From Streptomyces atratus (GTDB lineage: Bacteria > Actinomycetota > Actinomycetes > Streptomycetales > Streptomycetaceae), in assembly GCF_900119365.1 (NCBI RefSeq), contig NZ_FPJO01000002.1, positions 496,001 through 560,000 of the forward strand: a stretch of 64,000 nucleotides of DNA, written 5' to 3'. A model generated the notes under the pieces. That model made no database searches. It saw nothing but the letters and a program-made list of their open reading frames with translations, and was not told the DNA's origin. Position 1 is the stretch's first letter, and every line of letters begins with the position of its first letter. Of this stretch, positions 38,370 to 46,067 are shown piece after piece. The position numbers and the translations under genes were made by a program.

Positions 38370-40007
38370 TCAGAGAAGGGTCAGGGTGAGAGTGGCGCTG
38401 TAATCTCCGGGCCGGGTGAATCCGGGAACGGTGAGGGTGAGATCGGCATCGGCGTCGAACCGGCCGCCGGTGAACGGACGGGAGCCGTCCGGATCCATCC
38501 GGCAGAGGCTCGCCGCCCCGCTCCCGAGCGCGGCGGGCGATCCGGCCACCGGCACCCCCACGCTGCCGTTCTGCGCCGTGCACCTGGGCGTCCAGCGGAC
38601 GGCGCCGGCCGGGATGGTGCCGCCGTCGGCGCTGGTGAAGCCGGTGAGGGTGGCGGTCAGGGACCAGCCGCTGTCGACGCCGCGGGCGTCCTCCACCTCG
38701 ACCCGGTTGAGCCGGGAGCGCTGCACACCGCTGCCGGTGCCCAGGACCGTCGTACCGAAGTCGACGGTGTCACCGTCCTGGACCATGGACAGTGTCCCGG
38801 CCCTGACCGAGGTGTTCAGCTTCTGATCGGCGCTGCCGCCTCCTCCCCCGCCGGTGGAGACAGTGAACGGGGCGGTCCGTACGGTCGCCGGGTCGTTGCC
38901 CTCGTCGGCCTGGACGGCGACGACGGCCTCGGAGACCACGGTGAACTCGACGGCGAAGGTGCCGTCCGAACCGCTCTTCACGTAGACCGCGCTGTCGTCG
39001 AGCCCGGTGCCCGAGGCGTCGAGGCCGATGACATTGATCCAGCGGTCCGGGTTGTAGTTCTTGCCGCTGACCGTGATCACACTGCCGACCGGGCCGCTGC
39101 TCCGCGACAGCGAGATCTCGCGGTCGCCGGCCGCGACGGCCCTGACGGTGAGCGGGGCCGTGGCCTCCTTCGTTCCGTCGTTGACCTTCACCTCGTACGT
39201 GCCGTCCGGCACCGCACCGGCCTGCGCGAGGGTGGCCGTGCCGCTCAGCGTCCCGTCACCGCCGATGGTGAGCGTGTTGCTGCTGAACTTCAGCGGATCG
39301 CAGCCGCCTCCGCCCACCGAGCAGAGCGAGGGCACCGGTGCACCGCCCGGCGTCCAGCCCGAACCTCCCAGTGTCACGGCGGTGTTGGGGCGTACGGGGT
39401 CGGCGGGCGCGCTCAGGGTGGCGGGCTCGGAGCCGGCACCCTCCGCCGTGACGGTGCCGATGCTGCCGCCGCCGTCGACGACGTCGCACGGTGTCTCGAA
39501 GACCGAGCCGAGCACCTTGGTCTGCGTCAGGGTGCGGACCGGGGTGAACGAGATGTCTCCGGAGGCGTTCGCGGGGACCAGGAAGTCGCCCTCGTACGGC
39601 GGGAGTTCGATGGGCGTGCCGGACGGGATGTCCATGGTGAACTCGGCACCGCGCACCGTGACGGTGCCGGTCGCGCCGCCGGACATGGCGAGGTCCAGGC
39701 TGGGGATGGTCGGCACGTCCTCCAGAGAAAGGCCGCTGGTGGCGGGGGACGGGCCGAGGGTGACCTTGGCGTGCACCTTGCCGCCCGGGGCGACGACCGC
39801 GGGCGACAGCTCGACGGTCATCTCCTGCGGCCCGGTCGCCTCGCCCTGGCCCGCGGGCAGGGTGCAGTGGACGGTCGGGGTGACCGTACCGGCGGCCCGC
39901 CCGTCGGCCGACGGTGCGGCCTGGGCGCTCGCCCCGGCGCAACTCAGCGACATCACGAAGCAGGCAGCGAGCAGACCGGTCACGCCGGGTCTTCGTCGTC
40001 GTATCAC
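38370..40007 (-). CDS. Secreted beta-sandwich protein with WxL-like C-terminal domain
   Basis: Encodes 545 residues from GTG 40007 (GGAGGGG then 6 bases); ATG 40022 is the alternative. After a signal peptide it shares its first ~330 residues with the 36234-38246 protein, but then has a Gly linker and a different C-terminal domain (FGTTVLGTGSG, VEVEDARGVDSGWSLTATLTGF, GDYSATLTLTLL) that resembles WxL domains, which bind peptidoglycan in Gram-positives. It may be surface-attached. WxL match is by pattern, not certain. Confidence 0.78.
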   Translation of the reverse strand: MIRRRRPGVTGLLAACFVMSLSCAGASAQAAPSADGRAAGTVTPTVHCTLPAGQGEATGPQEMTVELSPAVVAPGGKVHAKVTLGPSPATSGLSLEDVPTIPSLDLAMSGGATGTVTVRGAEFTMDIPSGTPIELPPYEGDFLVPANASGDISFTPVRTLTQTKVLGSVFETPCDVVDGGGSIGTVTAEGAGSEPATLSAPADPVRPNTAVTLGGSGWTPGGAPVPSLCSVGGGGCDPLKFSSNTLTIGGDGTLSGTATLAQAGAVPDGTYEVKVNDGTKEATAPLTVRAVAAGDREISLSRSSGPVGSVITVSGKNYNPDRWINVIGLDASGTGLDDSAVYVKSGSDGTFAVEFTVVSEAVVAVQADEGNDPATVRTAPFTVSTGGGGGGSADQKLNTSVRAGTLSMVQDGDTVDFGTTVLGTGSGVQRSRLNRVEVEDARGVDSGWSLTATLTGFTSADGGTIPAGAVRWTPRCTAQNGSVGVPVAGSPAALGSGAASLCRMDPDGSRPFTGGRFDADADLTLTVPGFTRPGDYSATLTLTLL

Positions 40008-40060
40008 CAGACACCCCTCCATGGCCCATTGATTGCGCACATTGAGGAGGCCGGGTGCCA

Positions 40061-40156
40061 AGAAGTCAAGAGAGAACCGATTGATCCTTATCTGAAATGC
40101 CCGAAAAGCATTTCCGCGGGAATTTCAAGTGCCCCTGCGGACATCTCTTGACTTCT
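40061..40156. promoter_or_regulatory. 13-bp inverted repeat flanking the divergent promoters
   Basis: AGAAGTCAAGAGA (40061-40073) is repeated exactly in inverted orientation at 40144-40156, 70 bases apart. Each copy contains TTGACT facing its own gene, like a -35 element. The arrangement suggests that the secreted WxL-like gene and the small secreted protein are co-regulated by the same factor. Confidence 0.5.
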
Positions 40157-40268
40157 CTGAAGATCACCGTTTCACTGCTGCCGACATGCCGGGCCCGGCA
40201 CGCAGATCCACTTCTTCAGTTCTTCGGTGAATCTGCGGAATTCAGAACCGGAAGGAGTTCCCCCCGTC

Positions 40269-40799
40269 ATGTCGTCGAATCGAAGACACATCCCCCTGGT
40301 ACTGGCCGCGGCCTGTTCCGTGGCCGGCGCACTCGCCCTGGCCCCGACGGCCCAGGCCGTGACTCCGCTCACCGCGACGGCCACGTACGACTGCGGCGCC
40401 TGGGGCAGCGGTCTCGCCACCCTGACCGCCGCCGACTCGGGCACGTCCAAGACCATCAAGATCACGTCCACCGCGATCACCATGCCGGCCGGTACCAGCG
40501 CCGACCCGAACAGCATCACGACGACGCTCAAGCTCACCAAGACCTCGGGCGGCGTCACCAGTCAGGTGCGGTTCTCCGGGAAGACCAACCCCGGCATGAG
40601 CGGCGGCAGCCCGATCACCCTGGGCCCGCTGAAGCTCACCTCCGGCACCCTGGCGGCGGGTGACAGCACGAACTCCGTGGTGCTGCCCGCTCCCCCGAGC
40701 GCCACCAACTGGTCACTGCAGATCGTGGCCTCGTCCCCGACCTCGGCCACGGTTCCGTGCGTGGCCACGACGAACCAGTCCGCGCCGTTCGTCTGGTAG
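40269..40799 (+). CDS. Small secreted protein of unknown function
   Basis: Encodes 176 residues. Signal peptide (RRHIPLVLAAACSVAGALALAPTAQA) then a Thr/Ser-rich beta-type domain with two Cys (ATYDCGAWG and ATVPCVATT) that could form a disulfide. The C-terminus SAPFVW is encoded by the first unit of a tandem repeat. ATG 40269 follows GGAAGGAG. Divergent from the WxL-like protein gene. No family recognised. Confidence 0.75.
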   Translation: MSSNRRHIPLVLAAACSVAGALALAPTAQAVTPLTATATYDCGAWGSGLATLTAADSGTSKTIKITSTAITMPAGTSADPNSITTTLKLTKTSGGVTSQVRFSGKTNPGMSGGSPITLGPLKLTSGTLAAGDSTNSVVLPAPPSATNWSLQIVASSPTSATVPCVATTNQSAPFVW

Positions 40800-40858
40800 C
40801 CGCGAGGTTCCTCCGGTAGTCCGCGCCGTTCGTCCGGCCCGCGTCGTTCCTCCGCTGG
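40779..40858. repeat. Degenerate 20-bp tandem repeat spanning a stop codon
   Basis: Four units related to TCCGCGCCGTTCGTCCGG start at about 40779, 40800, 40820 and 40839. The first unit codes for the last residues of the secreted protein and includes the TAG stop; the others are non-coding. Confidence 0.7.
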
Positions 40859-40886
40859 TCGCGCCACCCTCATCCGCACGTACGAC

Positions 40887-40926
40887 ACCGGCCCGGGGCG
40901 AGGACCGCAGTCCCCGCCCCGGGCCG
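40887..40926. terminator. Strong bidirectional hairpin between convergent genes
   Basis: A 13-bp outer stem (40887-40899 with 40914-40926), continued inside by GGAC/GTCC, between the small secreted protein gene and the helicase gene. Confidence 0.8.
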
Positions 40927-40948
40927 GCACCCGCATGCCCCCGTCGGC

Positions 40949-42730
40949 TCACGTCATACGGGTGGCCCACTCCTGGACCTTCTTGATCCGCTGCTGGATC
41001 TGCCCGGCCGTGGCCTCCGCGCTCGGCGGCCCGCCGCACACCCGCCGCAGCTCGGTGTGGATCACCCCGTGCGGCTTGCCGCTCTGGTGCGTGTAGGCCG
41101 AAACCATCGTGTTGAGCTGCTTGCGCAGTCCGAGCAGCTGCTTGTGCGTGACCACCGGCCGCGCGTCAGCCGGCCTCTCCAGCAGATCGGCCTCCACGGC
41201 CGGCCTCTGGCGGCTGTGCGCGATCTGCCGGGACTGCCGCTTCTGGAGCAGCAACTGCACCTGGTCGGGCTCCAGCAGCCCGGGAATCCCCAGGTAGTCC
41301 TGCTCCTCCTCGCTGCCGGGGTGCGCCTGCATGCCGAATTCGGCACCGTCGTACAGCACCCGGTCGAAGACCGCGTCGGATTCGAGGGCCTCGAAGGGCA
41401 GCTGCTCCTCGGTCTCCTCGTCCTCCAGCTTCTCGGCGTCGGCGAGGAGCTTGTCCTCCTCCGCGAACGGGTTCTCCTCGTCGCTGCCCTTCTTGGGCTT
41501 GTCGAGGACGTGGTCCCGCTCGACCTCCATCTCGTTGGCGAAGTCGAGCAGCATCGGAATGGTCGGCACGAAGACCGAGGCGGTCTCGCCGCGCCTGCGC
41601 GAGCGCACGAAACGCCCGACGGCCTGCGCGAAGAACAACGGCGTGGAGATGGTGGTGGCGTACACCCCCACGGCGAGGCGCGGCACGTCGACGCCCTCCG
41701 ACACCATGCGGACCGCGACCATCCAGCGGGAGTCGTCCGCGCTGAACTGGTCGATCCTCTTCGATGCGGCCTTCTCGTCGGAGAGGACCACGGTGGCCTT
41801 CTCGCCGGTGACCCGCTTGAGGATCTTGGCGTACTCGCGCGCCGATTCCTGGTCGGTGGCGATGACCAGCCCGCCCGCGTCCGGAATGCCCTTGCGCACC
41901 TCGGTCAGCCGCTTGTCGGCGGCGCTCAGCACATTGGGGATCCACTCGCCGGTGGGCGCCAGGGCGGTGCGCCAGGCCTGCCCGATGGCGTCCTTGGTCA
42001 TCGGCTCGCCGAGCCGGGCGGCGATCTCGTCACCGGCCTTGGTGCGCCAGCGCATGTTTCCGCTGTAGCTGAGGAAGATCACGGGCCGGACGACGCCGTC
42101 GGCGAGCGCGTTGCCGTAGCCGTAGGTGTAGTCGGCCGAGGAGCGCCGGATGCCGTCGTTGCCCTCCTCGTACGCGACGAAGGGGATCGGGTTGGTGTCG
42201 GACCGGAACGGCGTACCGGTGAGCGCGAGCCGCCGGGTGGCCGGGTCGAACGCCTCCTGGCACGCCTCGCCCCAGGACTTCGAGTCACCGGCGTGGTGGA
42301 TCTCGTCGAGGATGACGAGGGTCTTGCGCTGCTCGCAGCGGTTGCGGTGCAGCATCGGCCGTACGCCGACGCCCGCGTAGGTGACCGCGACGCCGTCGTA
42401 CTCCTTGCTCAGCGGACCCGCGCTGTAGTCGGGGTCGAGCTTGATCCCTATCCGGGCCGCTGCCTCGGCCCACTGCTTCTTCAGGTGCTCGGTCGGCGCG
42501 ACGACGGTGACCTGCTGCACGACGTGGTGGTGCAGCAGCCATGACGCGAGGGTCAGCGCGAAGGTGGTCTTCCCCGCGCCGGGGGTGGCGACCGCGAGGA
42601 AGTCGCGCGGCTGCTCCTGGATGTACTTCTCCATGGCGCCCTGCTGCCAGGCTCGCAGCTTGCCGGCCGTGCCCCAGGGGGCGCGGCCGGGGAAGGCGGG
42701 TGAGAGGTGGTGGGAGGCGGTAGTAGTCAC
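40949..42730 (-). CDS. DEAD/DEAH-box helicase, SF2
   Basis: Encodes 593 residues. Motif I ATPGAGKTT, motif II LDEIHH (DEIH), motif III LTGTPF, and motifs V/VI (MVSEGVDVPRLAVGVYAT, QAVGRFVRSRRRG) define an SF2 helicase like the ResIII/XPB group. N-terminal LRAWQQGAMEKY is the Q-like entry. The long C-terminal part is acidic then helical. It is conserved in streptomycetes and probably acts on DNA repair or RNA. GTG at 42730 gives MTTTAS-type start; ribosome binding site spacing is short. Confidence 0.88.
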   Translation of the reverse strand: MTTTASHHLSPAFPGRAPWGTAGKLRAWQQGAMEKYIQEQPRDFLAVATPGAGKTTFALTLASWLLHHHVVQQVTVVAPTEHLKKQWAEAAARIGIKLDPDYSAGPLSKEYDGVAVTYAGVGVRPMLHRNRCEQRKTLVILDEIHHAGDSKSWGEACQEAFDPATRRLALTGTPFRSDTNPIPFVAYEEGNDGIRRSSADYTYGYGNALADGVVRPVIFLSYSGNMRWRTKAGDEIAARLGEPMTKDAIGQAWRTALAPTGEWIPNVLSAADKRLTEVRKGIPDAGGLVIATDQESAREYAKILKRVTGEKATVVLSDEKAASKRIDQFSADDSRWMVAVRMVSEGVDVPRLAVGVYATTISTPLFFAQAVGRFVRSRRRGETASVFVPTIPMLLDFANEMEVERDHVLDKPKKGSDEENPFAEEDKLLADAEKLEDEETEEQLPFEALESDAVFDRVLYDGAEFGMQAHPGSEEEQDYLGIPGLLEPDQVQLLLQKRQSRQIAHSRQRPAVEADLLERPADARPVVTHKQLLGLRKQLNTMVSAYTHQSGKPHGVIHTELRRVCGGPPSAEATAGQIQQRIKKVQEWATRMT

Positions 42731-42880
42731 GGTCTCCGGTTCGGGTCTCTCGGGTACGTGGGGCGCTGTCCGCACGGCCGGGACGGACCCGCACGCGATA
42801 CGACAACCGGGCCACCTTACCGGGGGGCGGCGCGTGCACCGCCTCGAACTACGCCGCCCCGCACGGAATTGCGATGGCTG

Positions 42881-43270
42881 TCACACGCCCTCGACGACCA
42901 GTTCGCGCAGCCCCTGGGAAACGGTCTTCACCTCGTCCATTTCGCCGGTGGCCACCGCGATGACCAGACGTTCCGCAGCATCGATGTCCGGACGCAGATC
43001 CACGCCGTTCATCGCCAGAAAGGTCACGCACGACAGCCAGGCCGTGCGCTGGTTGCCGTCGAAGAGCGGGTGATTGATCGCCAAGGACTGCAGGAGCGCG
43101 GCAGCCTTGTCGATCACGTCCGGGTACGCCTCCTCGCCGAACATCGCTGCGGACGGACGGTGCGCCGCCGATTCGAGGAGCCCGGCATCGCGTACGACGA
43201 CGTGCATGTCCGAGCAGGCGTGCTCGGCAACAACAAGGGCGTCCTCGGACGTCAGGTAGACACAGGTCAC
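42881..43270 (-). CDS. Doc/Fic-family toxin
   Basis: Encodes 129 residues. The catalytic motif HPLFDGNQRTAW matches the Fic/Doc HxFx(D/N)xNxR pattern; AAALLQSLAINHP precedes it, as in Doc. Doc phosphorylates EF-Tu and halts translation (established for phage P1 Doc). The GTG start overlaps the antitoxin stop (GTGA), typical of a TA pair. Confidence 0.9.
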   Translation of the reverse strand: MTCVYLTSEDALVVAEHACSDMHVVVRDAGLLESAAHRPSAAMFGEEAYPDVIDKAAALLQSLAINHPLFDGNQRTAWLSCVTFLAMNGVDLRPDIDAAERLVIAVATGEMDEVKTVSQGLRELVVEGV

Positions 43271-43467
43271 TTGAGCCGCTCCATGAGCTCGCTCCACTTG
43301 GCCGCCTGCTCCTTGGCCGTCTTGCGGACGATGGCCTGCTGAGCGGTCCTGGCCAGGTAGTCGTCCACGGCCTGGAGCAGTATGGCGTGCATGCTGGTCC
43401 CCTCCTGCGCCGCGCGCTGCTTGAGGGCTTCGGTCTGGTCGTCACGGAGACGCAGGTTCATCGCCAT
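43267..43467 (-). CDS. Antitoxin of the Doc toxin, ribbon-helix-helix type
   Basis: Encodes 66 residues: MNLRLRDDQTEALKQRAAQEGTSMHAILLQAVDDYLARTAQQ fits a beta-strand plus two helices RHH fold, and the C-terminal ~20 residues would be the toxin-binding tail. Most Doc toxins pair with a Phd-fold antitoxin, so this is a mixed pair. ATG 43467 or 43461 as start. Two palindromes with GGTACC lie just upstream. Confidence 0.85.
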   Translation of the reverse strand: MAMNLRLRDDQTEALKQRAAQEGTSMHAILLQAVDDYLARTAQQAIVRKTAKEQAAKWSELMERLK

Positions 43468-43474
43468 ACCAAAC

Positions 43475-43506
43475 CGGTACCGCCGAGTGGGGCCAGACTG
43501 GTACCA
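43475..43506. promoter_or_regulatory. Twin GGTACC palindromes upstream of the antitoxin gene
   Basis: CGGTACCG (43475-43482) and TGGTACCA (43499-43506) are 24 bp apart centre to centre, within the 40-base gap before the antitoxin start. Such paired sites suit cooperative binding by an RHH antitoxin in autoregulation. Confidence 0.5.
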
Positions 43507-43507
43507 A

Positions 43508-44992
43508 CTACCGGGTTCGCACCCGCGCCGCCACCCACGCCCCCGCCAGCGCCACCCCCGCCATCGGCAGGAAGACCGCCGCGAACGCCGCCGGATGGGA
43601 CCCCGCGGCCCCCGCCGCCGCGTCGTGCACGGCCCCCACCGCACCACCGCCGAGCGCGGCGAAGGCCGCTCCGCCCGCGGCGAGCAGCAGCACGTTCGAC
43701 AGCCCGTCGGAGATCTGGAGGGCGGCCGAGTTCGCCCCCGCCTCCTCCGGCGCCGACAGCTTCAGCAGCAGCACGCTCGTCGACGCGATCACCACGCCCA
43801 TGCCGAAGCACCCGAAGGCCCAGGCCACGGCCACGGTCCAGACCGGCACCGAGTCGATCAGCACGGACGGCGCGGCCGCGATCGCCGCGGCGACCAGCAC
43901 CATGCCGCCCACCATCATGCGCTCCCGGTACGGCTCCAGACGCGGCCGGGACTGTACGTACGAACCGAGCGCCCAGGTCCCGCCCCCGGCCGCGAGCGAG
44001 AACCCGGCCATCGTGGGGCTGAGCCCGCGCTGGGTCACCAGCATCAGCGGTACGAACGACTCGGCGGCGATGAACGACCCGGCCGCCACCCCGCGCAGCA
44101 GCACCACCGAGGGCAGCCCGCGCGCCGCCCGGCCGGTCCCCGGGGGCAGCAGCCCCCGCACGGCGGGCACGAGCAGTGCGACACCCACGGCGGCCGGCAG
44201 CAGCGCGAACCAGTTCAGCTCCTGCCCGGCGTACTGGAGCAGCGCCGCACCCAGCGAGATCCCGAGCGCGAGCATGATGCGCCGCCGGTCGTACGGCTCG
44301 ACGGGCGCCGAGGGATCGGCCGGCCCGGACGCCCGCCGCCGGATCGCGGGCAACGCGAGCGCCAGCGGGAACACCACGAGGACGGGGATACCGGTGAAGA
44401 CCCACCGCCACCCCAGGTGCTCGGTCACGCTCCCGGAGACGAGCGGCCCGACGACCGACGGGATCACCCAGCTCGCGGCGAAGGCGGCCAGGATCGACGG
44501 CTGCAGCCGCTTCGGGTAGGCCCGGCTGATCACCACGTACAACGCCACGATCACCAGCCCGCCGCCGAGCCCCTGGACGGCCCGCCCCGCGACGAAGATC
44601 CACATGGTCCCGGCGGTCCCGCAGAGCAGCAGCCCTGCCGCGAACGCGCTGATCCCGGTGGCCAGCGGCCCCAGCGGACCGCGCCGGTCCGCCCACTGCC
44701 CGGAGAGCACCATGGCGAAGAGGCTGGTCGTGAAGTACGCGGAGAACGCGAACGCGTACAGCGGAATGCCGTGCAGCTCACGCGCGGCGACCGGCATCGC
44801 GGTCCCCACGGCGGTCGCCTCGAAGGCGATCAGGAACACGACGGAGACGATGCCGACACTGAGCGCCCGGTAGGTCCTCCCGAGCACCCCTTCTCCGGAT
44901 CCGGACTCGGACTCGGCGGCGACGGCGGCATCCGCTGTGTCCACGGCTAGGGGCGGGACATCGACGCCGTCACGCGGTTCCAAGGCACTCAT
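43508..44992 (-). CDS. MFS transporter, drug-efflux type
   Basis: Encodes 494 residues with about 14 membrane helices. Motif A is GQWADRRGPLGPLATGI, and the early helices carry AFEATAVGTAMPVAAREL and VQGLGGGLVIVALYVVISRAYP, as in DHA2 exporters. ATG 44992. Lies upstream of the Doc TA genes on the same strand, separated by their operator-like palindromes. Confidence 0.9.
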   Translation of the reverse strand: MSALEPRDGVDVPPLAVDTADAAVAAESESGSGEGVLGRTYRALSVGIVSVVFLIAFEATAVGTAMPVAARELHGIPLYAFAFSAYFTTSLFAMVLSGQWADRRGPLGPLATGISAFAAGLLLCGTAGTMWIFVAGRAVQGLGGGLVIVALYVVISRAYPKRLQPSILAAFAASWVIPSVVGPLVSGSVTEHLGWRWVFTGIPVLVVFPLALALPAIRRRASGPADPSAPVEPYDRRRIMLALGISLGAALLQYAGQELNWFALLPAAVGVALLVPAVRGLLPPGTGRAARGLPSVVLLRGVAAGSFIAAESFVPLMLVTQRGLSPTMAGFSLAAGGGTWALGSYVQSRPRLEPYRERMMVGGMVLVAAAIAAAPSVLIDSVPVWTVAVAWAFGCFGMGVVIASTSVLLLKLSAPEEAGANSAALQISDGLSNVLLLAAGGAAFAALGGGAVGAVHDAAAGAAGSHPAAFAAVFLPMAGVALAGAWVAARVRTR

Positions 44993-45200
44993 GAGCCCAA
45001 GCGTAAGGGGCAAAATCTCACTTGGTCCCTGTCGCGAGGCGGTCCCCCGCTCGTCCGTTGGTCGTAGGACCGCGACGCACCGCACGGACGCCGCCGCCCC
45101 CGATCGTGAACGCGGCATGGCAGTCGCATTGCAGCCCGCCCCGCGCTCTTGAGCACCCGGAACACCCGGCCCTACGGTCGAACCACGACGAGGAACACAC

Positions 45201-45272
45201 GGCCGTGTGCCCGAGTGGTTCAGGGGCTCGACTGCAACTCGAGTTACACCGGTTCGAATCCGGTCACGGCCT
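45201..45272 (+). tRNA. tRNA-Cys (anticodon GCA)
   Basis: Acceptor stem GGCCGTG pairs with CACGGCC; anticodon arm CTCGA-CTGCAAC-TCGAG gives GCA; T-arm CCGGTTCGAATCCGG. The discriminator base is T73, an identity element of tRNA-Cys. CCA is not encoded. Confidence 0.95.
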
Positions 45273-45280
45273 CGCAGACG

Positions 45281-45321
45281 AAGCCGCCCGCCCCCGGGGA
45301 CGTTCCGGGGCGGGCGGCTTT
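45281..45321 (+). terminator. Terminator after tRNA-Cys
   Basis: A 14-bp stem (45281-45294 with 45307-45320) with a following T, just after the tRNA. Confidence 0.75.
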
Positions 45322-45358
45322 CCGGGTCCAGGGCCCCGACCCCGCCACCAATAGAAAC

Positions 45359-46027
45359 TCAGTTGGCAGTCCGGGACTCCAGCACAGGCTTGTCCGGCAG
45401 CCCGCCGTTGTTCTCGCACTGCAGCTTCTTCGCCACGGCAAGGGATGCTGCATGCAGGACCGTCAGGTTCACTTCCCGCGAATCAGACTGAGTCTGCTCA
45501 TGGTCCCTCGGTCGGCCAAAATTGCCGAGTATGCGCATCGGACGATCCTTCGAACCTTCGAACCGAGAGCTCACACACTCGAAGTAGAGAGCGGCGGACG
45601 TCGGAGTCGCCTCGGACTGCTTTCCCATGGTGTAGAGCTTTCCCCCTGCCGGAAGGCGCAGGTCTCCCACGTCCTGCGGCGCGTACATGGAAAACGCGAT
45701 GCCCGCTCGCCCCTCTCTCCCCGCGCCTTTCGGGGCGATTCGACACAACGTGTCGCCTTGGGCCCAGCGACGGCCGGACTCGTACCCGTCCTCAAGTGCG
45801 TCGGCGACGCGGTCCATGGCGTTCGGGTTGGTCCAGGCGAACGAATTCGCACCCGTGACGGACTGAATCGTCTTCGCCAGCGGACCCTTGAACAGGCCAT
45901 CACATACCTCCCCCGCCCCGACGTACTCCGGCGTCTTCTTCTCCTCGCCACACCCGGCAGTCGCTGCCCCGACAGCCATCAGCAACCCGACAGTGCACAG
46001 CACCCGCCTCACGCGCACCGTTTCCAC
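45359..46027 (-). CDS. Lipoprotein, candidate immunity or accessory protein of the T7SS-like locus
   Basis: Encodes 222 residues from GTG 46027, which has GGAGGTG 6 bases upstream. Signal peptide RRVLCTVGLLMAVGAATAGCG with lipobox TAGC; the mature part has several Cys (EVCDGLF, TLCRIAPK, YFECVSS, LQCENN). It follows, 40 bases apart, the large effector-like gene, a position typical for immunity or adaptor lipoproteins; the function is inferred only. Confidence 0.8.
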   Translation of the reverse strand: METVRVRRVLCTVGLLMAVGAATAGCGEEKKTPEYVGAGEVCDGLFKGPLAKTIQSVTGANSFAWTNPNAMDRVADALEDGYESGRRWAQGDTLCRIAPKGAGREGRAGIAFSMYAPQDVGDLRLPAGGKLYTMGKQSEATPTSAALYFECVSSRFEGSKDRPMRILGNFGRPRDHEQTQSDSREVNLTVLHAASLAVAKKLQCENNGGLPDKPVLESRTAN

Positions 46028-46067
46028 GGCCTTCACCTCCGCGCCTCGTCCCACACCATTCGCCGGC

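Noticed and set aside
45201..45280. Attachment site pair for a tRNA-Cys integrating element
   Set aside because: I found no second copy of the tRNA 3' end near 56.6 kb and no integrase gene.
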